Shown here: piece after piece, positions 45,124 through 53,170 of the stretch | Position numbering within the stretch: position 1 is the stretch's first letter | Layout: each line of letters starts with the position of its first letter | Source: Thermoproteota archaeon | GTDB lineage: Archaea > Korarchaeota > Korarchaeia > Korarchaeales > Korarchaeaceae | Direction of reading: 5' to 3' | Length of the DNA: 64,000 nucleotides | Assembly: GCA_027061785.1 (NCBI GenBank) | Contig: JAMOVA010000013.1 | Span: 1-64,000 of the forward strand | Notes under the pieces: model-generated | What the model saw: the letters and a program-made list of their open reading frames with translations, nothing else | The model's database searches: none | What the model was told of the DNA's origin: nothing | Made by a program: the position numbers and the translations under genes

Positions 45124-45546
45124 TCAGATCTTAGGTATCGGAGTCTCCGCACCGCAAGCCTGGCACCTGAGAACCCAAGCCTTCTTGATCTTCACTATGA
45201 CCGTGTCAGGCCTGCCGCAGTGAGGGCATATCACGTAGGTCCTGATGAATCTCTCTACCCTGTTCTCCACCTGCCTGGGATCTATCCTCCTGCTCAGTAT
45301 TAGCTTCCTGCCGTCCTCGGTTAGGAAGTAGGGAGAACCCAGTTCCTTGGACAGATACCTAGCTAGGAGCTTGGGATCCCTGTTCAAGGCGGTAGTTATC
45401 TCTTTGAAGTTGACTATGTGAGTCTGCTTTCCTTCTATCGCTATTATAGGCTTTGGAGGCGTGAACCTCTCCCCACTAACCACAACGGCAGGTAGCTGCT
45501 TCCTAGCCTCTCTAAGCATCTCCAGATACTCTTCCTTGCTTGACAT
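45124..45546 (-). CDS. eif2b: Translation initiation factor 2, beta subunit
   Basis: 140 residues of aIF2-beta, part of the complex that brings initiator tRNA to the ribosome. Central domain KEITTALNRDPKLLARYLSKELGSPYFLTEDGRKLILSRRI and a C-terminal zinc ribbon with CPHC and CQAC. ATG 45546 (MSSKEEYLEML) is preferred. The gene overlaps the RPA-like gene upstream by 35 nt. Confidence 0.96.
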   Translation of the reverse strand: MSSKEEYLEMLREARKQLPAVVVSGERFTPPKPIIAIEGKQTHIVNFKEITTALNRDPKLLARYLSKELGSPYFLTEDGRKLILSRRIDPRQVENRVERFIRTYVICPHCGRPDTVIVKIKKAWVLRCQACGAETPIPKI

Positions 45547-46189
45547 GTTTATCACCCCATCCAACGTACACGTATTTTCCATTATCCTCGTATATTAAAC
45601 CTAAGTCCTCCAGCTCATGGAGCTGGACGATGAGCAGACCCTCATCGACCTTGAGGAGGTCGGCCATCTCTCCACTATCTAAAGGACCTATCTCCTTGAG
45701 TAATTTGATTATAGTCCTCAAGCTAAGTACTTCTCCTCTTGAAGCGCCTCTAGGAGCAGCTTGATACCTTAACTTCCTCCTTAAAATCTCCAATTCTCTG
45801 AGGAAAATGGCATTGGGATCCCTCACCCTGATTACGAGAACAGGGTAGAGGTAGAGGGTGTCCCTCCAGCTCCTTATTCTCCCTATCACATCTACTAGAG
45901 AACCAGTTTTCAGCAACTTACCCGTGTTAGGATCTGTGATCCTGTCTATGTCCTCCTCCCAAGCCTTGACTTGAATGCTCCCGCTTCCATCGTGTATCTC
46001 TATCCACGCGAAGGTGCCATCATCGTTCATCCATGAATTGATGACCAATCCCATAACCCTGACCTTGGAGACGCTCCCCCAAGGCAATCGGAAGTAGCGC
46101 ACCTGATTGATCGATATGTCCTCAAATCTACCCTCTGCAAGCTCCTCTATCCACACCTTATGGGCGGGTTCCGGGATTGTCGAACTCAT
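45512..46189 (-). CDS. RPA32-like single-stranded DNA-binding protein
   Basis: 225 residues. One OB fold (about 35-128: VSKVRVMGLVINSWMNDDGTFAWIEIHDGSGSIQVKAWEED, LVDVIGRIRSWRDTLYLYPVLVIRV), a linker helix and a C-terminal winged helix (about 158-212: LRTIIKLLKEIGPLDSGEMADLLKVDEGLLIVQLHELEDLGLIYED). This is the RPA2 (RPA32) arrangement, suggesting a role in replication or repair with a larger RPA partner not in this window. An initiation-factor link by operon is also possible. Confidence 0.82.
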   Translation of the reverse strand: MSSTIPEPAHKVWIEELAEGRFEDISINQVRYFRLPWGSVSKVRVMGLVINSWMNDDGTFAWIEIHDGSGSIQVKAWEEDIDRITDPNTGKLLKTGSLVDVIGRIRSWRDTLYLYPVLVIRVRDPNAIFLRELEILRRKLRYQAAPRGASRGEVLSLRTIIKLLKEIGPLDSGEMADLLKVDEGLLIVQLHELEDLGLIYEDNGKYVYVGWGDKHVKQGRVSGDA

Positions 46190-46252
46190 GTCATCTCCAT
46201 GAAGCCTAGCTAATCCTTATATATAGGTCCAGTGCTTTATCGATCAGGGCTG

Positions 46253-46363
46253 GGGCCCGTGGCTCAGACTGGATAGAGCGCCCGCCTTATATGGCGGCTC
46301 CCGCTACAGGGACCCCAGAGGAAAAGCGGGAGGTCGGGGGTTCAAGTCCCCCCGGGCCCACCA
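46253..46363 (+). tRNA. tRNA-Ile (anticodon TAT) with intron
   Basis: Acceptor GGGCCCG/CGGGCCC with discriminator A and encoded CCA. The anticodon stem CCCGC/GCGGG is interrupted by a 33-nt intron (about 46291-46323). Joined, the loop reads CTTATAA with anticodon TAT, decoding AUA directly. The splice region can form the bulge-helix-bulge: CCTT pairs with GAGG, with ATA bulged on one side and an A-run on the other; the exact cut may shift by one base. Most Archaea instead modify a CAT anticodon with agmatidine. Confidence 0.88.
46291..46323 (+). other. tRNA-Ile intron
   Basis: 33-nt intron after position 36/37 of the anticodon loop, containing a short CCCGCTACAGGG arm. The boundaries give a standard 7-nt loop after joining; one-base ambiguity remains. 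Confidence 0.7.
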
Positions 46364-46605
46364 TGGCCCTTCCCCGGTGACGATTTTACCCTCAGGAACA
46401 GGGCCCTGAGCGTGAGATACCAAAGGTAGAGAGCTCCGCCAAGAGCCGAGAAGCCGACTACAACCTCTATTAGGGCGATGAGGAACCCCTTAGTCCCCAG
46501 AGTCATGATCAGCACTTTGATCAAGGAGAGCGACATCAAGATGAGTATCCATCCCGATATAACGCTATAGATGGCTAGGAGAAATCCCTTATCCACGATC
46601 TTCAC
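46342..46605 (-). CDS. Small membrane protein (two to three spans)
   Basis: 87 residues, unknown. Hydrophobic segments LLAIYSVISGWILILMSLSLIKVLIMTLG and FLIALIEVVVGFSALGGALYLWYLTL, then a polar tail. It begins within the stop region of the phosphoglycosyl transferase gene (4-nt overlap), so they are co-translated. The last seven codons are antisense to the 3' end of tRNA-Ile, which gives the Gly/Pro-rich tail; the true function may not need it. Confidence 0.55.
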   Translation of the reverse strand: MKIVDKGFLLAIYSVISGWILILMSLSLIKVLIMTLGTKGFLIALIEVVVGFSALGGALYLWYLTLRALFLRVKSSPGKGHGGPGGT

Positions 46606-47588
46606 CTCGGGGTGAGGAGGAAGAATGTGAAGCAGGAAAGCAGCCCTGAGATTAACGATATAGCGACGACCTCCTTAACTATACGAGGTTCAACTTTGCC
46701 CTCGTAACTCGTCAGTATGGCTATGAGGGAGATTGGTGCCTTTTTATCAGGATTCGCTCTTATAACCCCTCCCTCCACGATGACTGGTCGGACCCTTATA
46801 TCCCTCCTCTCCAGCAACCCCCCTATCGAGGCCAGGATGGAGAAACCCGAAACCATGAATGGGAGCAGCGATATAGCGAAGAAGGCCTCAGTGTTGGATA
46901 TGGCCGCTACCGAGGCGAGGGCGGCCCCGACGAAGAGGGAATTGGAGTCGCCACCAAATACCTTAGCTGGATACCTGTTCCTTATGTAGTAGGGTATCAG
47001 GGATCCGTACAGGGCGATGAGTGATATCAGGCCCGTGTAGCTGCCCAGTGCGATCAGCACAGGCACTAGGGGCAGGGTAGAAGCGAAGACAGAGGAGGGC
47101 ATCATACCATTAAGCGCATCCATCATGTTAACACCGTTGGAGAATACGGTGAACATGGTGGCCAGCACGATCCAGTAGGTGTAGTAAAGCCTCGCTCTAC
47201 CCAGTATGGGCAAGTAAGGCCTCGGAACTATCTCCCCACTCACCGCTAATAAGAGGGCAGGCAGGATCAGAAGCAGAGGTTTCGTTTTGGGACCTAAAGG
47301 GGACAGATCGTCCAGCAGTCCGATGAGAAAGGCCAACCCAGTTGAGGCGACAACTCCCTCAAGTGCCACGCTGCCAGCCAGATGCGATACGACCATCATA
47401 GATATGGCGAAGGACAGATAGACCGCGGGTCCCGCTGGCTCCGGGACCTTGGGCCTACCCGGCTTGTGGACATCCTCGGAAATGTATCCCCTGCTCACTA
47501 GCCTAGGGATCAAAGTCCGATGAAACAGCTCAGACGCGACGAGGGATAGCACCATCGCAAGCGCTGTTAGGGAGATCCAAGTTAGCAT
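46602..47588 (-). CDS. Phosphoglycosyl transferase, WecA/MraY-type (GT4-like polytopic)
   Basis: 328 residues, about ten membrane spans. It should move a sugar-phosphate from a UDP-sugar to a polyprenyl phosphate. Motifs: VHKPGRPKVPEPAGPAV (N-terminal loop), LIGLLDDLSPL (DD), SNGVNMMDALNGMMPSS (NxxNMMD) and VFGGDSNSLFVGA. The Asp after NMM makes it closer to WecA/MraY than to the eukaryotic form. ATG 47588 gives a single N-terminal span; ATG 47654 is an alternative but would overlap the divergent gene. Confidence 0.88.
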   Translation of the reverse strand: MLTWISLTALAMVLSLVASELFHRTLIPRLVSRGYISEDVHKPGRPKVPEPAGPAVYLSFAISMMVVSHLAGSVALEGVVASTGLAFLIGLLDDLSPLGPKTKPLLLILPALLLAVSGEIVPRPYLPILGRARLYYTYWIVLATMFTVFSNGVNMMDALNGMMPSSVFASTLPLVPVLIALGSYTGLISLIALYGSLIPYYIRNRYPAKVFGGDSNSLFVGAALASVAAISNTEAFFAISLLPFMVSGFSILASIGGLLERRDIRVRPVIVEGGVIRANPDKKAPISLIAILTSYEGKVEPRIVKEVVAISLISGLLSCFTFFLLTPR

Positions 47589-47625
47589 TTTTATCAGTAG
47601 CCAACCGGTGAGCACCGATAAAAAG

Positions 47626-48567
47626 ATGCTTCCAGCTGATCCAGTAGTCGGCATCACCGCCAGCGTATGTCTGATATTGACGGGCTTCGCGGTCACCTAC
47701 CTGCTCACCGGGACTTGGGAGAAAATCTCTAGGAGGAGGAAACTCGTTTCGAGGGATCTCCATAAACCTCGTGAATCGTGGGGAGTCAAGATAGGGGGAT
47801 TGCCAGCGGCATTCACCTTAATAGGGGTCTTGGCAGCGACCTCCCTAATCCTTTCAGTCGAAGCTTACCCTTTGATTACTGCTGCAGTCTTTTTCGCCTC
47901 AATGGGCCTTATAGACGACTTTATCGGCCTTAAAAATATGGAGAAGATCGTATTATCTGGCGTACCCTTCCTTGTGTTCCACAGCTCACTGAAGCCATTC
48001 CCACCCTTCCACCAGGATCCGCTCCTTCAGATAGTTGCGGTGACCCTATTCGGGATCTACGTGACCAACGCCTTCAACACCCTCGCTGGATTCAACGGCC
48101 TCGAAGCAGGGTCCTCCTTCATAATATACCTGGCGTTGGCGATCCTATTACTCGCAAGGGGTGACGCCTACGGGATCGCCCTGCTGATCTCAGTGTCCGT
48201 GATACTAGCCTTCCTTCCCTACAACTGGTATCCCGCCAAAGCGTTTCCGGGGAACATCCTGACGTTCCTCTTAGGAGGATTCATAGGATTCATTTCAGCT
48301 CAGAGAGGAGTTTACTGGCCCCTAATAATAATGACCATTCCCCACGGATTCGATTTCCTCCTGAAACTCATAAGTTGGGGAAGAACCGAGAAGAAGATCC
48401 CCACTAGGGTCGAACCTGATGGGACCCTGATCCCTCCACCGAACAAGTCGCTGGCGTGGTTCCTCATCAAAATAGGGGTTAATAGGGAGTACGAGCTGGT
48501 GAAAGCTATTCTCGGGATCGAGGTCGTGTTAGCTGCCCTCTCTCTCCTTATATACCTTCCAAGATAA
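47626..48567 (+). CDS. Phosphoglycosyl transferase, Alg7/GPT-like (GT4-like polytopic)
   Basis: 313 residues, about ten spans. It matches the eukaryal and archaeal dolichyl-phosphate GlcNAc-1-phosphate transferase type: DLHKPRESWGVKIGGLPA, GLIDDFIGL, TNAFNTLAGFNGLEAGSSF (compare NILAGINGLEAG), and YPAKAFPGNILTFLLG, where homologues have PGD or VGD; the Asp is Asn here. It probably starts the N-glycan or lipid-linked oligosaccharide pathway. Start ATG 47626 or GTG 47608. It is divergent from a second member of the fold and convergent with gcvPB (39-nt overlap). Confidence 0.87.
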   Translation: MLPADPVVGITASVCLILTGFAVTYLLTGTWEKISRRRKLVSRDLHKPRESWGVKIGGLPAAFTLIGVLAATSLILSVEAYPLITAAVFFASMGLIDDFIGLKNMEKIVLSGVPFLVFHSSLKPFPPFHQDPLLQIVAVTLFGIYVTNAFNTLAGFNGLEAGSSFIIYLALAILLLARGDAYGIALLISVSVILAFLPYNWYPAKAFPGNILTFLLGGFIGFISAQRGVYWPLIIMTIPHGFDFLLKLISWGRTEKKIPTRVEPDGTLIPPPNKSLAWFLIKIGVNREYELVKAILGIEVVLAALSLLIYLPR

Positions 48568-50061
48568 CCACAGTCTCTTGTTCGCGAACGAATCATCGAT
48601 CCTGCCAATGGCCGTGTTCTTGGGGGCGCTGAGCAACTCCTCTGGGTCACTCTTAGCCAGATCGGCGAGCTCACCCATGGCATCCACGTAGGCATCCAGC
48701 TCTTCCAAGCTATCCGATTCCGTAGGCTCCATCATGAACGCCTCCTGAACTATGAGCGGGAAGTACATGGTCGGTGGATGCACCCCCCTATCCATCAACG
48801 CCTTGGCGAAGTCGAGCGCCCTGACCCCATACTCCCTCCTGAATCTGGACAGGGATATGACGAACTCGTGCTTACACGGCCTGTCCTTTCCGTAAGGAAC
48901 CTCAAACCCCATGTCCATGAGCCTCTTCCTGGCATAGTTCGCGTTAAGAACGGCTATTCCCGATGAGAGCCTCACACCCTCGCTTCCCAGCAGTTTTAGA
49001 TAACCCCACGCCTTCATGAGGACACCTATATTTCCGTGAAACATCCTGACCCTCCCTATGCTCTTGGGGAGGTCGTAATCTAGGCGATAGGTGTCACCCT
49101 CCCTCACTATTACGGGGACGGGGAGATAATCAGCTAGCTCCTCTATGACCCCGACAGCTCCAGCGCCTGGACCTCCCCCACCGTGAGGCGCGCTGAAGGT
49201 CTTATGTATGTTGAGATGGGCTAGATCGACTCCCATGTCGGACAAGCGTACCCATCCCATTATCGCGTTCAGGTTCGCTCCATCGTAGTAGAGGTAGCTG
49301 CCATTAGAGTGTAGGAGATCCGCTATCTCCAGTATATCACTCTCGAATATGCCTAGTGTGTTGGGGTTGGTTATCATCATCCCAGCAGTTCTCTCGCTTA
49401 TGGCTGCTTTCAATGCTCCCATGTCCACAGTGCCCTCCTCGGAGGGCGGAATCCTGACCACCTTGAATCCGGCCATCGCTGCACTGGCGAAGTTGGATCC
49501 ATGGGCAGATTCCGGGATGAGAATTTCATCTCTTCTTTCCCCTAGGTCAAGAAACCTCTTTCTTATGATCAGGGCCCCGACTAGCTCACCGTGAGCCCCC
49601 GCTGCTGGCTGTAGAGTGAACTTGGGCAATCCCGTTATTGAGGAAAGCATCTCCTGAAGCTCGTAGAGGACCTCCAGTATTCCCTGAACCGTCTCCTCGG
49701 GGGCATAGGGGTGCGCGTTCCTGAGGGATGGATGGGACTCCAGCTTCATCGCAACTTTGGGCGTGTACTTCATCGTACACGAGCCCAACCAGTACGGGCC
49801 GCTGTCGACCCCGTAGTTCATCTGGGCCAGATGATTGTAGTGCCTGGCCACCTCCGGCTCGGTCAGTCCAGGCAATCCTATAGCTCCTCTCTGGAGATCT
49901 CGGGGGATCAAGTCATCCAGCTCTCCCACTTCCCTCCGTAGCTCGTCCTCCACTCTAGCGACTACGACACCCCCCTTTCCAATTTCCCCCAACTCGAAGA
50001 CGGTGGGTTCTAGGACTCCCTCGCTGAGCTGCCACTTGGCCTGTACGTATCTCCGGTTCAT
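48529..50061 (-). CDS. gcvPB: Glycine dehydrogenase (decarboxylating) subunit 2
   Basis: 510-residue subunit that holds pyridoxal phosphate. Seen: LGSCTMKYTPKV, the PLP lysine in LAHLNIHKTFSAPHGGGGPGAGAVGV (about residue 285), and FHGNIGVLMKAWGYL. With GcvPA it forms P-protein, which decarboxylates glycine and loads aminomethyl onto lipoyl-GcvH (gene at 57.9 kb). ATG 50061 follows GGAGGTGTGCTC; overlap with gcvPA is 4 nt. It runs convergent into the phosphoglycosyl transferase. Confidence 0.96.
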   Translation of the reverse strand: MNRRYVQAKWQLSEGVLEPTVFELGEIGKGGVVVARVEDELRREVGELDDLIPRDLQRGAIGLPGLTEPEVARHYNHLAQMNYGVDSGPYWLGSCTMKYTPKVAMKLESHPSLRNAHPYAPEETVQGILEVLYELQEMLSSITGLPKFTLQPAAGAHGELVGALIIRKRFLDLGERRDEILIPESAHGSNFASAAMAGFKVVRIPPSEEGTVDMGALKAAISERTAGMMITNPNTLGIFESDILEIADLLHSNGSYLYYDGANLNAIMGWVRLSDMGVDLAHLNIHKTFSAPHGGGGPGAGAVGVIEELADYLPVPVIVREGDTYRLDYDLPKSIGRVRMFHGNIGVLMKAWGYLKLLGSEGVRLSSGIAVLNANYARKRLMDMGFEVPYGKDRPCKHEFVISLSRFRREYGVRALDFAKALMDRGVHPPTMYFPLIVQEAFMMEPTESDSLEELDAYVDAMGELADLAKSDPEELLSAPKNTAIGRIDDSFANKRLWLSWKVYKEREGS

Positions 50062-51440
50062 GAGCACACCTCCCTCATCAGTCCCAAGAATATATCCAAG
50101 TCAGCAAGCCGGTGTTTCTCCGTTGTTGAGAGCAGGCCCAGCTTTCCAGTCGGATCAACGTCCGGGAACAGTCTGGATACTTGGAAGGCCCCCAAGATCC
50201 CATTCCTCAACAGCCAGCTGTTCACTTCACTCCAAGATACTTCAGACATGACGGGAATCTCCTTGAAATGAAGAGAGTCCTCGAACAGGACGCTGAAGCA
50301 TGGGAGATCGCCTAACTTCCTCTTGAGGTACTCTGTATTGTATAGGATCTTCTCGGCGACGGATTTGATACCATCAGGCCCCAGCAATGCCAGGTAGATC
50401 GCTGCTCTCACGGCCATCAACGAGGAGTTGGTTGTTATGTTCGAAGTGGCCTCCTCCTGTCTGATATGCTGCTCCCTCGTCTGAAGGACCATGGTATAAC
50501 CGCGATACTTCCCATCCACGGTCTTGGTCATCCCTATCAATCTTCCGGGAAGCTGTCTGATATGCCTAAAGCTCCTCTTCACCGCGAATATGCCCAGTGA
50601 TGGACCTCCATAGCTCATGTATCCGCCCAAGTGCTGTCCTTCTCCAATCACTACGTCCGCTCCCAGCTCTCCAGGGGGCTTAACTATCCCAGCTAGTAAG
50701 GGATCGGTTCCAACGACGAGAAGTGCCCCTTTAGAATGGACCATATCAGCTACATCCTCAATCTTCCTCTCAACCACGCCGAAGAAATTTGGAGTCTCCA
50801 GATAAACCATGCCTACGTCCTCATCCATCTTAGCCGATAATTCATCGAGAGAGATCTCTCCGCTAGCCTCCCGATCGATCTCAACTATTTGGACATCGAG
50901 GGGTTCCATGTAGGTCTTCAGTACAGCCTTCCTCTCCGGATGGATGGTCGTCGCGAGCAGGATCTTCTTCCTCTTGGTGATCCTGACGGAGAACCTCCCA
51001 GCCTCGCCCAATGCGGAGGCGTAGTCATAAAGGGAGGCATTTACCACATCCATGCCCAGCAGCTCCGCCATGAGCGACTGGTATTCAAAGAGCGTCTGTA
51101 GTATCCCCTGAGATATCTCGGGCTGATAGGGTGTATACGAGGAGTAGAACTCTTGGTTGGTCGCTATTTCATCAACCAAGGGAGGCACGTAGTGATCAGC
51201 CATCCCTCCTCCCATGAAGCTCAGTTTAACGGATACATTCTTCTCCAGCTTTTCAGAGTAAAGAGCTTCCACTTCAGATTGTGTTAGAGGTCTCCCGATT
51301 TCAGCAGGCTCGTTCATTAAAATGGGACTGGGGACATCGGAAAATAAATCCTCTAACTTATCAATGCCCAGATAATTCAGCATCTTAGAGGTAGCAAGGC
51401 CTGAGGCGTTGGGTATCAAGCCCTCTGCAGGCATCGGCAT
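50058..51440 (-). CDS. gcvPA: Glycine dehydrogenase (decarboxylating) subunit 1
   Basis: 460-residue partner of GcvPB. Typical blocks: FMGGGMADHYVPPLVDEI, YTPYQPEISQGILQTLFEYQSLMAELLGMDVVNASLYD, GGPSLGIFAVK and GYTMVLQTREQHIRQEEATSNI. Lacks the PLP lysine, as expected for this subunit. The split PA/PB form is usual in Archaea and thermophilic bacteria. It leads the two-gene operon; GcvT and lipoamide dehydrogenase are not in this window. Confidence 0.96.
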   Translation of the reverse strand: MPMPAEGLIPNASGLATSKMLNYLGIDKLEDLFSDVPSPILMNEPAEIGRPLTQSEVEALYSEKLEKNVSVKLSFMGGGMADHYVPPLVDEIATNQEFYSSYTPYQPEISQGILQTLFEYQSLMAELLGMDVVNASLYDYASALGEAGRFSVRITKRKKILLATTIHPERKAVLKTYMEPLDVQIVEIDREASGEISLDELSAKMDEDVGMVYLETPNFFGVVERKIEDVADMVHSKGALLVVGTDPLLAGIVKPPGELGADVVIGEGQHLGGYMSYGGPSLGIFAVKRSFRHIRQLPGRLIGMTKTVDGKYRGYTMVLQTREQHIRQEEATSNITTNSSLMAVRAAIYLALLGPDGIKSVAEKILYNTEYLKRKLGDLPCFSVLFEDSLHFKEIPVMSEVSWSEVNSWLLRNGILGAFQVSRLFPDVDPTGKLGLLSTTEKHRLADLDIFLGLMREVCS

Positions 51441-51649
51441 CAGATATTACACCACCCAGATTATCTTAACACTATGGCACTTCCATGTCGTAAACGCGGA
51501 GTGGAAATGATAGTGATCATGCTACAAATCGCTAGTCATATTCACAAGAAAACTGCATCTCAAAGCCGATTCTAGAGAGTACCGGACCTTCTTTTTTCAG
51601 TCCGCACTGCACTACTTGCTTGCTGTCTAACTTTCAGAAAACATTGATT
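51441..51649. other. Intergenic region between gcvPA and the division operon
   Basis: About 210 bp of A+T-rich sequence before the cdrS-like promoter. I see no open frame with a ribosome site and no RNA signature. The part next to 51440 should hold the gcvPA promoter (TAAGATAATC-like on the minus strand). Confidence 0.4.
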
Positions 51650-51682
51650 TGTCACTCTAAAAAGTTACATTACTATATAAAA
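51650..51682 (+). promoter_or_regulatory. Promoter of the RHH-ftsZ2 operon with inverted repeat
   Basis: TATA box CTATATAAAA (51673-51682) is very strong. Directly upstream lies an inverted repeat TGTCACT-CTAAAA-AGTTACA (51650-51669; six of seven arm positions complementary) over the BRE position. A ribbon-helix-helix dimer encoded by the first gene could bind it and control its own operon. Leader of about 75 nt; GGTGGT precedes the ATG. Confidence 0.5.
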
Positions 51683-51782
51683 GATCCACCATGGAAATAT
51701 TAACAACGACACTACGACATCCTACTCAGTTATCCTAACCATACCTTAAGGTCACGTATATTGGATTGATCTCGGTGGTATC

Positions 51783-51944
51783 ATGGTAGTAGTATCGTTC
51801 CATATACCTCACTCCCTTATGAGGGAACTGGAGAAACTGGTTCAGGAGGTCGGTTTCACGAGCAAGAGCGAGGCCATAAGGGAGGCTATAAGGCTCCTCA
51901 TAAGGGAATATAAGAGAAGAAACGCTGGAGGTGTGGCCTACTGA
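51783..51944 (+). CDS. Ribbon-helix-helix regulator, CdrS-like
   Basis: 53 residues, whole protein a MetJ/Arc/CopG ribbon-helix-helix: strand VVVSFHIPHSL, helix MRELEKLVQEVGF, turn TSKSEA, helix IREAIRLLIREYKRR. Its TGA overlaps the ftsZ2 ATG (TGATG). In haloarchaea and other euryarchaea a protein of this size, CdrS, is encoded just before ftsZ2 and controls division genes. The same arrangement here suggests the same job, with self-regulation at the inverted repeat upstream. Confidence 0.85.
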   Translation: MVVVSFHIPHSLMRELEKLVQEVGFTSKSEAIREAIRLLIREYKRRNAGGVAY

Positions 51945-53170
51945 TGTTTGAGGAGATGCAGGAGACCGGATCTTCTCAAGGAAGGGAGATGGTGGACCTT
52001 TTCAGGAGGATCTTCAACGGTCCCACTGACGATGAGGCCGGCATGCCGATGATGGACGCCGCGAGGGCTATCGACTCCTTGGACACTCCGGTGAAGAGTG
52101 AGGACTACTCCGCTGGCAACATAGTCATAGTCGGGGTGGGAGGATGCGGCTCAAATACCGTCCACAACCTGAATAAGCTGGGCGTCGAGGGGGTCAGGCT
52201 CGTCGCCATAAACACGGACAAGGTACACTTGGATGGCGTGGAGGTTCCCCATAAGATACTCATAGGGGAAAACATAACCAACGGTCTTGGTGCGGGCGGA
52301 AGGCCAGAAGTAGCGAGAGCCTGCGCAGAGCAAGATTCTCACAAGATCTCGGATGCCTTGGGAAGCAGACCGGATCTGGTCTTCATAGCGGCGGGTATGG
52401 GAGGTGGAACCGGGACGGGTGCCGCCCCTATCGTCGCGAAGATAGCTAAGGACAAGGGGGCTAAGGTGATAGGCTTCGTTACCCTCCCATTCAAGACCGA
52501 GGGGAGGCACAAATACAAGATAGCTCAGGAGGGAATAAGACAGCTCAGAAAATGGGCTGATACGGTCGTGCTCATATCCAACGACAAGCTCCTGCATCTG
52601 GCTGGCGAACTCCCGATAGATAAGGCCTTCGTGATGGCTGACTACACCCTCGCCATAATGGTGAAGGGGATAGCTGAGATCATCAGGAAGAGGACCATGG
52701 TGAATGTGGATCTCAACGACATAAGGACGCTCATGTCCGCCGGAGGAGTGGCAGCTGTGGGAATAGGGGAGTCCAGCGATCCAAAGAGGAGGGCAGAGGA
52801 GGCGGTCAAGATGGCTCTCAGGAACCAGCTGATAGAGATCTCCCCGGACGGAGCCAAGGGAGCCCTGGTAGTCGTGTACGGAGGGAGGAACCTCAAACTC
52901 ACGGAAGTCCACCAGATAACGGAGATAGTGGCGTCTAGGATGTCCAGCGATGCCATAATAAAGATAGGAGCTGACATGGACGAGCAGCTCGGAGACAGCG
53001 TGAGGGTGATACTCCTACTGACGGGTATAAAGTCCCCCGATGTCCTCGGGCCGGAAAGGGTGGGGCCGATCCAACCCGTGATCAGCACAGGTATAACGGC
53101 CGTGGACGGACAGTACGACCCCGTTAGTGTAATAGAGGATGCCTTGGGTAGAGCCTACGTGCTCTACTGA
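51944..53170 (+). CDS. ftsZ2: Cell division protein FtsZ (second paralogue, FtsZ2-like)
   Basis: 408 residues. A 45-residue acidic N-terminal extension, then [21 protein letters not shown], the tubulin signature [10 protein letters not shown] and the T7 loop [15 protein letters not shown], all intact for GTP binding and hydrolysis. C-terminal tail ends [14 protein letters not shown], unlike the basic tail of FtsZ1, so the two probably bind different partners. In haloarchaea FtsZ2 drives constriction. Operon with the RHH gene suggests cell-cycle control. Confidence 0.96.
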   Translation: MFEEMQETGSSQGREMVDLFRRIFNGPTDDEAGMPMMDAARAIDSLDTPVKSEDYSAGNIVIVGVGGCGSNTVHNLNKLGVEGVRLVAINTDKVHLDGVEVPHKILIGENITNGLGAGGRPEVARACAEQDSHKISDALGSRPDLVFIAAGMGGGTGTGAAPIVAKIAKDKGAKVIGFVTLPFKTEGRHKYKIAQEGIRQLRKWADTVVLISNDKLLHLAGELPIDKAFVMADYTLAIMVKGIAEIIRKRTMVNVDLNDIRTLMSAGGVAAVGIGESSDPKRRAEEAVKMALRNQLIEISPDGAKGALVVVYGGRNLKLTEVHQITEIVASRMSSDAIIKIGADMDEQLGDSVRVILLLTGIKSPDVLGPERVGPIQPVISTGITAVDGQYDPVSVIEDALGRAYVLY

